Origin: Asaia bogorensis
GTDB lineage: Bacteria; Pseudomonadota; Alphaproteobacteria; Acetobacterales; Acetobacteraceae
DNA: 59,922 nucleotides
Reading direction: 5' to 3'
NCBI GenBank assembly: GCA_945897825.1
Contig: CAMDGX010000017.1
Location: forward strand, 1-59,922
The notes under the pieces were generated by a model that was not told where the DNA came from, searched no databases, and was given only the letters and a program-made list of their open reading frames with translations. Position 1 is the first letter of the stretch, and the number at the start of each line of letters is the position of its first letter. The position numbers were made by a program, and so were the translations under genes. Below, piece after piece: positions 53,162 through 59,922 of this stretch.

Positions 53162-55165
53162 TCATTCTCCCCTGCCGGAGAATGCCAGCATCCGCTCCTG
53201 GTGCTGGTCATTGGCCAGCGTGTTGCGCCGGGTCGAGGCGTTGAGGCGTTCGGCGGCCGATTGGGACCACCGGCGGAGCGGCCGGGCGAGGTGGGCGGGC
53301 AGCACGCCGGCATTCGCGGTGGCGGCACTGCGCAGGAAGGCGCGCCAGGCCGCCGGGACAAATCGGGAAAAAATCTCGTCGTCGAGGGAGACGAGGCTGA
53401 CATGGCTGCCGGGGTCGCCCTGGCGGCCGCCGCGGCCGTAGAGCTGGCGGTCGATGCGCGCACTTTCGTGGAACTCGGTGAGGATGACGTGCAGGCCGCC
53501 GGCCTGCTTGACCTCGGGGGACGGTTTGATGTCGGTGCCGCGGCCGGCCATGTTGGTGGCGACGGTGATGCGGCCGGGGGTGCCGGCCTCGGCGATGATG
53601 GCGGCTTCCTCGGCGTGGTGTTCGGCGTTCAGGACGGCGGCGGCGAGGCCGGCTTCGGCGAGTTTTTCGGCGAGCAGGCGCGAGGCGGCGACGCTGCGGG
53701 TGCCGATCAGCACGGCGCGTCCCTGGCGGGCCATGGCGCCCGCTTCGCGCACCACCGCGTCCCATTTGGCGGCTTCGGTGGCGAAGACGCGGATGCCGAG
53801 GTTGCGGCGGCCGGAGGGGTGGTGGGTTGGGATGCGCCAGACGCGCAGGTCATAGACGGCGCGCAGTTCGCCGGCCACTTCGGCGGCGGTGCCGGTCATG
53901 CCGCAGAGGTGGAAGTAGCGGCGGAAGAAGCGCTGGTAGGTGATGCGCGAGAGGGTGCGGCGGCGGCCGGTGATCTCGACGCCCTCCTTGGCCTCGACCA
54001 TCTGGTGCAGGCCGCGTTCCCAGGAGCGGTCGGGCATGATGCGGCCGGTGAATTCGTCGACGATCTGCACCTTGCCCTCGGCGACGACGTATTGCTGGCC
54101 GAGGCGGTACCAGTGGCGCGCTTGCAGCGCCTGTTCGGCCAGTTCCTCGCGGGCGCGGCGGACGGACCAGAGGCCGGGGCGGCCGGCGGCGAGGGTGGCG
54201 AGGCGGGCGCGGCCGCGCTCGGTGAGGTGGAGCGAGCGTTCGGCGGGGATGAGGCGGTAGTCGGCGCCGGGCTCGAGCTGGTCGGCCAGGGCGAGGGCTT
54301 CGGCGTAGAATGAGGCGGTTTCGGGCGCGCCGTCGCCGCCGGAGAGGATCAGGGGGGTGCGGGCCTCGTCGATCAGCACGGAATCGGCTTCGTCGACGAT
54401 GGCGACGTGCAGGCCGCGCAGGAGGAGGGGGGCGGGGCGGCCGCCGGCGAGCTGGTCGACGGCGAGGCGGGCGCGGCCGCGGCGGGGGCCGAGGGCCATG
54501 CGGTCGCGCAGGTAGTCGAACACCAGGTCCTTGTTGGTGCAGTAGGTGACGTCGGCGGCGTAGGCGGCGCGGTGCAGCTCGGGCGGGTCGTCGAGCACGA
54601 CGAGGCCGGTGGTGATGCCCAGCGCGGCGAGGACCGGGCGGAGCTGTTCGGCGTCGCGGGCGGCGAGGTAGTCGTTGACGGTGACGACGTGGACCGGCTT
54701 GCCGGCGAGCGCGAAGGCGACGGAGGGGAGCAGGGCGGTGATGGTCTTGCCCTCGCCGGTGTCCATCTCGGCGAGCGCGCCGTTCATCATGGCGGCGCCG
54801 CCCATCAGCTGGACGCGGTGGTGGCGCAGGCCGAGGACGCGGCGGCTGGCTTCGCGTGCGAGCGCGAAGGCCTCGGCGGCAAGGGGGGGGCGCAGGCCGT
54901 GGCGGACCAGGCTTGGGCGCAGGGCGTCGGCGCGGTCGCGCAGGGCGGGGTCGGAGAGGTTCGCCAGGGCGGCGGCGTGGGTTTCGGCGAGGGTGGCGAT
55001 GCGGGCGAGGCGGGCGCGGTGGACCGGGGCGAGCAGGGGGCGCTCGATGCCGGACCAGGCGTGGGTGAGGGCGGCGTCGACGCGGCGCCAGGTGGGGTCC
55101 GGGCGTTCGGGGTAGGGGGTGCCGGCGGCGAATTCGGGCTCCCTTCGCCGGGCGAAGGTGGCCAT
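53162..55165 (-). CDS. Short SecA-like ATPase lacking the C-terminal scaffold
   Basis: This 667-residue protein has the SecA DEAD motor: Walker A MDTGEGKT (about 134-141), TVNDYLAARD, CTNKDLVFDYLRDRM, VDEADSVLIDEARTPLILSG (Walker B with Ala for the usual Val), GRIMPDRSWERGLHQMVEAK, CGMTGTA, TNMAGRGTDI and YGRGGRQGDPGS. It ends about 70 residues after motif VI, at the point where housekeeping SecA (about 850-930 residues) enters the long scaffold helix. It therefore lacks most of the helical scaffold/wing and the zinc tail. It is probably a dedicated export motor for the adjacent system; its start overlaps the M50-like gene stop (ATGA). Confidence 0.92.
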   Translation of the reverse strand: MATFARRREPEFAAGTPYPERPDPTWRRVDAALTHAWSGIERPLLAPVHRARLARIATLAETHAAALANLSDPALRDRADALRPSLVRHGLRPPLAAEAFALAREASRRVLGLRHHRVQLMGGAAMMNGALAEMDTGEGKTITALLPSVAFALAGKPVHVVTVNDYLAARDAEQLRPVLAALGITTGLVVLDDPPELHRAAYAADVTYCTNKDLVFDYLRDRMALGPRRGRARLAVDQLAGGRPAPLLLRGLHVAIVDEADSVLIDEARTPLILSGGDGAPETASFYAEALALADQLEPGADYRLIPAERSLHLTERGRARLATLAAGRPGLWSVRRAREELAEQALQARHWYRLGQQYVVAEGKVQIVDEFTGRIMPDRSWERGLHQMVEAKEGVEITGRRRTLSRITYQRFFRRYFHLCGMTGTAAEVAGELRAVYDLRVWRIPTHHPSGRRNLGIRVFATEAAKWDAVVREAGAMARQGRAVLIGTRSVAASRLLAEKLAEAGLAAAVLNAEHHAEEAAIIAEAGTPGRITVATNMAGRGTDIKPSPEVKQAGGLHVILTEFHESARIDRQLYGRGGRQGDPGSHVSLVSLDDEIFSRFVPAAWRAFLRSAATANAGVLPAHLARPLRRWSQSAAERLNASTRRNTLANDQHQERMLAFSGRGE

Positions 55166-57327
55166 CAGGCTTCCAGCCGGGAGAGCAGGAGCTGGCGCAG
55201 GCGGCGCCAGAGCTGGGTGCCGAGCGGTTCCCAGTTGTGCTCGAAGCGGACATGGGCGCGGGCGCCGTAGCTCCCGGCAGGGGCGTCGGGCGGCAGGGCG
55301 ATGTCGACCTGGAACACGCGGGTGAGGGTGCGCAGGCCGTCGGGGTCGCTGGGGAGGGTGGCGAAGGGGCCGCCGCCGCTGGTGGCGAGCGCGCGGCTGG
55401 GCAGTTCGTCGCGCCCGCCGGGGACCTCGCGCACCAGGGTGGCGGGCAGGGCGGTGTCGAGGTGGCCGGCGAGTTTCACCTGGACGCCGCGCAGGCGGCT
55501 GCGGACGAGGTCGATGTCGTCCTGGGCGATGGCGGCGCGGATGATGCGGGGGGTGGTGGGATCGGCGGGCAGGGCGTAGCCGATGATCTCGCCTTCGCGC
55601 AGGTAGCGGCCGGGCAGGTCGGCGGGGCGGGTGACGGCGAGGATGCCGCCTTCGCGCGTGCGGGCGACGAGGCCGGCCTTCCGTCGCTGTTCGTGGGCGA
55701 GTTCGGCGCGGGCCTGGGCGAGTTCGGTCTCGGTGATCGCGGCCTCGACGCGGTTGGTGAAGCGTTCGGAGGGCAGGCGGGCTTCGAGCTCGGCGACGCG
55801 GCCGCGCAGGCGGGCGAGGCGGGCGGCGAGGAAGGGGTCCTCGCTCTGGCTGACGGGATCGCCGGGGGCGAGGTGGGTGCCGGGGGTGGCGAGGAGGCGG
55901 GTGAGGGTGCCGTCGCTGCCGGCGCGGATGATGGCGGCTTCGGGCAGCCAGATCACGCCTTGGGCCGCGGTGTGCAGCGGGGCGGGGACCAGCATGACCA
56001 GGCCGGCCAGGGCGGCGATGGCGCCGAAGGTGATGGCGAGCGCGCGGGGGCGGTGGCGGCGCAGGCGGGGGTTGGCGACCACGTGCTTCAGCGCCTTGAA
56101 GATCGGCATGACGAGGCCGGTGGCCAGCGCCCAGATGGCGAGCGCCATGCCGATGACGAAGTATTCCTGGGCCAGGAACAGCGCGATCGCCAGCATCACC
56201 ACCATGCGGTAGGCGAAGGCGGCCGGTGCGTAGAACAGGAACCAGGCGCGTTCGCCGGGGGTGTGGCGGTGGGCCTGCGGCGGGGGGGTGGAGAAGAGGT
56301 GGGTTTGCACGATCTCGCCCCAGTATTGCGTGGCGCGGCGGGCGAGGTTCGGGATTTCGATGAGGTCGGAGAGGATGTAGTAGCCGTCGTAGCGCAGCAG
56401 CGGGTTGGCGTTGAACAGCAGGGTGGTGATGCCGGCGGCGAGCATGATGTTGAAGGCGAGCGCGCGGGCGAGGCCGGGTTCGACGGCGACCCAGACGAAG
56501 GTGGCGATGGCGGCGATGGCGAGTTCGACTATCATGCCCGCGGCGCCGACCACGATGCGGTGCCAGCGCGAGCGGAAGCCGGAGGCGGTGGAGGCGTCGA
56601 CATAGGGCAGGGGCAGCAGCACGAGGAACATGATGCCCATGTCGTGCACCGCGCCGCCGTGGCGGCGGACGGCGAAGGCGTGGCCGAGTTCGTGCAGCAG
56701 CTTGATCGCCGGCAGCACCAGGACGAGCAGGACGAGGTTGCCTTCGGCCAGCACGCGGTCGGCGAGGTTGGCGGTCAGTTCCGGCCAGTGCTGGACGACC
56801 AGGACCAGGGCGGGGGCCATCAGGGCCAGCCACAGGACGAGGCCCCAACGGCCGAACAGCGGGCCGATCCAGGGGAGCAGGCGGGTGAGGAAGCGGTCCG
56901 GGTTCCACAGCCGGATGCGCATGGCCATCGGGTTCAGGAGGTTCTGCACCAGCTTGCGGCGGGCCATCTTGGTGTGGCGCTCGAACAGCTCCAGCGTGTC
57001 GGGCGGGGCGTCGCCTTGCAGCAGGTCGGCGGCGTGGAGCTGGCCGAGCAGGGCGATCACCTGGTCCTGGCCGAGCGCGTCCTCGCCTTGGGCGGCGGAG
57101 ATCTCGGTCCAGACGTCGTCCACGGTGCGGGTGCCGTCCAGCGCCGCGACCAGCGCCCAGGCGGCGGGGGCGAGGCGGTGGACCTTGCCGGAGAGCGGGT
57201 CGGTGATGACGTACCAGGGGGCGCCACGGTAGCGGTGCAGGCGGACCTGGGCGTGGTCGCGCAGGGTCGGGCGCATCGGGCCGACGCGGTACCAGGAGGC
57301 GGAGAGGAAGGGTTCGGCTTCCGCCAT
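55165..57327 (-). CDS. M50/site-2-protease-like membrane protein with PqqD-like and HlyD-like domains
   Basis: This 720-residue protein begins with a PqqD-like domain (about 30-105; WYVITDPLSGKVHRLAP, then LDGTRTVDDVW and LHAADLLQG). A polytopic domain with zinc motif HELGH (212-216) and NPLLRYDGYY (308-317, second ligand Asp) follows, with more helices to about 470. The C-terminal part (about 480-715) is an adaptor-like barrel with a coiled coil (LARLRGRVAELEARL). The layout matches putative peptide zinc metalloproteases associated with HlyD exporters. It probably processes or translocates a peptide or protein in the inner membrane. It is the middle gene of an operon with the SecA-like and GAF-HlyD genes. 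Confidence 0.9.
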   Translation of the reverse strand: MAEAEPFLSASWYRVGPMRPTLRDHAQVRLHRYRGAPWYVITDPLSGKVHRLAPAAWALVAALDGTRTVDDVWTEISAAQGEDALGQDQVIALLGQLHAADLLQGDAPPDTLELFERHTKMARRKLVQNLLNPMAMRIRLWNPDRFLTRLLPWIGPLFGRWGLVLWLALMAPALVLVVQHWPELTANLADRVLAEGNLVLLVLVLPAIKLLHELGHAFAVRRHGGAVHDMGIMFLVLLPLPYVDASTASGFRSRWHRIVVGAAGMIVELAIAAIATFVWVAVEPGLARALAFNIMLAAGITTLLFNANPLLRYDGYYILSDLIEIPNLARRATQYWGEIVQTHLFSTPPPQAHRHTPGERAWFLFYAPAAFAYRMVVMLAIALFLAQEYFVIGMALAIWALATGLVMPIFKALKHVVANPRLRRHRPRALAITFGAIAALAGLVMLVPAPLHTAAQGVIWLPEAAIIRAGSDGTLTRLLATPGTHLAPGDPVSQSEDPFLAARLARLRGRVAELEARLPSERFTNRVEAAITETELAQARAELAHEQRRKAGLVARTREGGILAVTRPADLPGRYLREGEIIGYALPADPTTPRIIRAAIAQDDIDLVRSRLRGVQVKLAGHLDTALPATLVREVPGGRDELPSRALATSGGGPFATLPSDPDGLRTLTRVFQVDIALPPDAPAGSYGARAHVRFEHNWEPLGTQLWRRLRQLLLSRLEA

Positions 57328-57333
57328 GGCGGG

Positions 57334-59259
57334 CTAGGGCAGCCAGTGCCAGGCGAACAGGCGCAGCCAGTCGAGCAGGGAGTGGGTCCAGATCCAGAGC
57401 AGGCGGCGCGGGCCGGTCTCGATCTTGGCGATGCCTTCCATGCCCGGGCGCAGCGCGGCGGCGGCGTCGGATTCGATGCGGGCCTCGACGCGGAAGAAGT
57501 TGCGGCCGTCCTCGGCGACGGCGACCGGGGTGATGCGCTCGACCAGCACGGGCAGGCGGACGGTGGGCTGGCTGGCGAGGGCCAGGAGGCCGCGCTGGCC
57601 CTCGGCGAGCCAGCGGATCTCGCGCTCGTCGGCCTGGATGACGAGGCGCCAGGCGTCGAGCGGGGCGAGTTCGAACAGCACTTTGCCGCGCTCGATCGGC
57701 GAGCCGAGCATCTGGCGTAAATCGCCGCTGACCACGACGGCGTCGAACGGGGCGGTGATGCGGCTGCGGGCGAGCTTTTCCTCGGCCAGCGCCAGTTCGG
57801 CCTCGGCCTGGGCGAGCTGGGCGGCGGCGACGGCCATGGTGGCGCGCTCGCTCTTGGCCAGGGCCTCGCGGTGCTTCTGGACGAGCTTCTCGCGCTCGGC
57901 GGTCCATTTCAGGCGGTCGAGCACGAGGTCGCGGTCGTCCAGCGTGGCGAGGACGGCGCCCGCGCGCACGGTGTCGCCGGCGCGGACCGGGGCGGTGCGG
58001 ATGTAGCCGTCGAAGGGGGCGACGGCGCTGCGCTGGATCTCGCCTTCGACCACGGCGCGGGCGGTGACGCGGTATTCGCCCTGGACGACGGCCAGGGTGG
58101 CGACGAGGGCGAGGGCGAGGAGGGCGAGCAGCTTGACCAGCGGGCGGCCGGCGCCGAACAGGGTGCGCAGGCCATCCTCGAGCATGTCGCGGGCGCGGCC
58201 GCTGATCCAGCGGCGTTCGGCGGCGTGCAGGCCGATCACCGGGCCGGTGAGGGCGGCGATGGTTTCAGCGAGGTGGAGGTCGTCGGCGGTGAAGGGGCTG
58301 GCGTGGCGCTCCAGCGTGAGCACCGCGGCGGGGCGGCCGCCGGGGCCGGGCAGGACGATGGAGGCGAGGCCGCCGGTGTTGCCGGTGCCAGTGCCTGTCG
58401 CTGCGCGCAGGACGCGGTGGGAGATCGTGACGCGGCGCGGGCCGCCCTCGGGCTCGGGCAGGGCGAGCATCGTGTTCTGGGTGAGCGCCTCGTCCATCGC
58501 GTCCTCGATGGCGTCGGCGATGCGGCCGCCTTCCTGGAACTCGGCGGCGTGGGAGACGGCGCGCAGCACGACGCCGCTGCGCCGGGCGAGGCCGAGGCTG
58601 GCGCGGTCGCAGCCGAGGCGGGCGGCGACGGTGTTCACCAGGGCCATGGCGCTGGCGGTGAGGCCGCGGTGTTCGCCGGTGGCGGCGAGGATGTCGAGCC
58701 CGGCGGCGGCGATGGCGATGCGGGTGCGCGCGGCTTCCAGCGGCTGGCGCCAGCGCCAGGCGTCGAGCCAGCCGGCGGCGGCGCGGAGTTGGCGGCCGAT
58801 TGCCTCGGGATCGGCGCGATCGATGCCGCCGGGCACGACCATGGCGATGGCGACCGCGGCGTGGGGTGCGCCGTCGGGGCCGAGGGGCTGGGCGACGAAC
58901 AGGGCGACGCTGCCCTGGTTGGCGGCGCGGCCCCAGGCGACGACGAGGCGGGTTTCGGACAGGGCGCGCTCGGCGAGGCGGGTGAGGTCGGTGGGGTCGT
59001 AGTGCGATGGCCACAGCGCCTGGGCGTGGCTGCCGCCGGCGGCGGTGCGCAGCAGCAGCAGGCCGCCGGTGGCGCCGGGCAGGGACTCGCATTGCAGGGC
59101 GAGCCAGGCGGCGAAATAGTCGGCCTGAGCGGCGGCATCGTCGTGCAGCACGGCCCACAGCGTCGCCCGCCGTTCCGCCGCGCGGTCCGCCGGGGGCGGG
59201 GCGGCGGGGCGCGGAGGGGGGCGAGCGGCGTCGCGGGAGGTCGGCGTGGTTTCCGCCAT
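57334..59259 (-). CDS. GAF-domain HlyD-family membrane adaptor
   Basis: This 641-residue protein has a cytoplasmic N-terminal half with a GAF-like sensor region (about 205-345). One membrane helix follows (about 370-390; LVKLLALLALALVATLAVV), then a periplasmic HlyD/biotinyl-lipoyl hairpin: APFDGYIRTAPVRAGDTVRA, an Ala/Glu coiled coil (RATMAVAAAQLAQAEAELAL) and SRITAPFDAVVVSGD. The start at 59259 has AAGGG 6 bp upstream; 59286 is an alternative. It ends 6 bp before the M50-like gene start. A sensor fused to an export adaptor suggests regulated secretion. Confidence 0.9.
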   Translation of the reverse strand: MAETTPTSRDAARPPPRPAAPPPADRAAERRATLWAVLHDDAAAQADYFAAWLALQCESLPGATGGLLLLRTAAGGSHAQALWPSHYDPTDLTRLAERALSETRLVVAWGRAANQGSVALFVAQPLGPDGAPHAAVAIAMVVPGGIDRADPEAIGRQLRAAAGWLDAWRWRQPLEAARTRIAIAAAGLDILAATGEHRGLTASAMALVNTVAARLGCDRASLGLARRSGVVLRAVSHAAEFQEGGRIADAIEDAMDEALTQNTMLALPEPEGGPRRVTISHRVLRAATGTGTGNTGGLASIVLPGPGGRPAAVLTLERHASPFTADDLHLAETIAALTGPVIGLHAAERRWISGRARDMLEDGLRTLFGAGRPLVKLLALLALALVATLAVVQGEYRVTARAVVEGEIQRSAVAPFDGYIRTAPVRAGDTVRAGAVLATLDDRDLVLDRLKWTAEREKLVQKHREALAKSERATMAVAAAQLAQAEAELALAEEKLARSRITAPFDAVVVSGDLRQMLGSPIERGKVLFELAPLDAWRLVIQADEREIRWLAEGQRGLLALASQPTVRLPVLVERITPVAVAEDGRNFFRVEARIESDAAAALRPGMEGIAKIETGPRRLLWIWTHSLLDWLRLFAWHWLP

Positions 59260-59403
59260 CGCGGACCCTTGGAAGTGATCGGCCATCACGAGCTGGGTGG
59301 CTGGGCAGGATATTGGACCAGCGCGACGGTTGCATAAAGCGGAAACCGGACTTGCCGGTGCCGGGCCGTCCGGCGCAGTTTGCATGCAGCGGTTGGAGGC
59401 GGG

Positions 59404-59922
59404 ATGGGCGTGGTGCGGGTGTTTGGCCTGGCGGTGGCGTTGGGACTTGCCGTGCCCGCGTTCGCGCAGCCCTTGGCCGAGCGGCGGTTCGATTGCGTGA
59501 TCGAGCCGGAGCAGGTGGTGAAGCTGGCCAGCCAGGCGACCGGGCTGATCACCCGGCTGGACGTGGACCGCGGCGATCGGGTGCGGCGCGGGCAGGTGCT
59601 GGGGACGCTGTCGGATGAGGTGGAGCGGGCGAACCTGGCGCTGGCGCGGGCGCGGGCCTCCAACGACCATGACATCGCGGCGGGTCAGGCGCGGCTGGCC
59701 TATCTGCAGCGGCGGTATGGGCGGGCGAGCCAGCTGGTGACCGGGAACCTGGTGTCGCGCAACACCAGCGAGGAAGCCGAGTCGGAGATGAAGGTGGCGG
59801 AGAACCAGCTCCGCCTGGCGGTGCTGAACCGCGAGATCGCGCAGCTGGAGGTGGCGCAGGCCGAGGCGCTGCTGCGGCAGCGGGCGCTGGTCAGCCCGAT
59901 CGACGGGGTGGTGATGGAGCGG
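59404..59922 (+). CDS. Periplasmic adaptor of an RND/HlyD-type efflux system, 3' end off the right edge
   Basis: The frame is open from ATG 59404 (GGAGG upstream) for 173 codons to the right edge. A signal peptide (1-21, VPAFAQ) is followed by a lipoyl half-motif (IEPEQVVKLASQATGLITRL), GDRVRRGQVLGTL, an alpha-hairpin coiled coil (LQRRYGRASQLVTGNLVS) and the return lipoyl half (QRALVSPIDGVVMER). It belongs to the periplasmic membrane-fusion family. It is divergent from the GAF-HlyD/M50/SecA operon by 144 bp and probably belongs to the same system. Confidence 0.85.
   Translation, partial: MGVVRVFGLAVALGLAVPAFAQPLAERRFDCVIEPEQVVKLASQATGLITRLDVDRGDRVRRGQVLGTLSDEVERANLALARARASNDHDIAAGQARLAYLQRRYGRASQLVTGNLVSRNTSEEAESEMKVAENQLRLAVLNREIAQLEVAQAEALLRQRALVSPIDGVVMER

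Noticed and set aside
55237-57720. 827-codon Gly/Ala/Gln-rich plus-strand frame
   Set aside because: Antisense of the M50-like gene; composition is typical of a shadow frame.
1-59922. tRNA or rRNA genes
   Set aside because: No cloverleaf-like or rRNA-like segment was recognised on either strand by reading; a covariance scan was not possible.

Overview
The window is very GC-rich chromosomal DNA from an alphaproteobacterium, most likely Acetobacteraceae (Rhodospirillales). The reasons are the extreme GC-ending codon use, the MlaA/MlaC pair, aroQ-accB-accC, clustered tkt/gap/pgk, a DUF1127 protein, and two families of dispersed intergenic repeats. No rRNA, tRNA, CRISPR array, transposase or phage gene was seen. 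Both ends of the window cut through genes.

Layout. 1-4.4 kb: two minus-strand single-pass membrane proteins that share an N-terminal domain (one carries a periplasmic trypsin-like protease), then two tandem exported paralogues. 4.4-7 kb: an Asp-nucleophile alpha/beta hydrolase, mlaC and mlaA, divergent from metF, which has a palindromic operator candidate. 8-14 kb: a CNNM/CBS protein, a BASS-family transporter, a UvrD/PcrA helicase, prmA and a DUF1127 protein. 14-18 kb: Xaa-Pro aminopeptidase and a class III CoA-transferase. 18-24.3 kb: an SPFH protein, a eukaryotic-type ornithine decarboxylase, YihY, an SDR, a lone PAS protein and thiS-thiG. 24.3-27.9 kb: the aroQ-accB-accC operon, a small exported protein with a Nudix hydrolase, and a small orphan protein. 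27.9-33.8 kb: the tkt-(soluble MCP)-gap-pgk series.

33.9-40.5 kb: flavin reductase, GMC oxidoreductase, an AtzG-like small protein-amidase-asparaginase-like operon and an FAD monooxygenase. 40.7-45.9 kb: a complete branched-chain-type (Liv) ABC transporter. 45.9-52.5 kb: an MDR reductase, a peptide-type ABC binding protein, a TPP enzyme/crotonase/SDR operon and an OsmC protein. 53.2-59.9 kb: an export cluster with a truncated SecA-like ATPase, an M50-like membrane protein with PqqD-like and HlyD-like parts, a GAF+HlyD membrane protein, and (divergent, running off the right edge) a periplasmic adaptor.

Two features stand out. The first is the export cluster at the right edge, which looks like a dedicated envelope-export or peptide-processing machine with its own SecA-type motor. 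The second is a family of about ten AT-rich, three-stem palindromic elements (about 105-140 bp) placed at gene ends throughout the window; one copy is collapsed to a single hairpin inside the liv operon. A second repeat family, capped by CTAG, supplies the stop codons of three neighbouring genes. By eye, the plus-strand G/C bias changes sign near some of the three-stem elements, independent of gene direction, which suggests past inversions.
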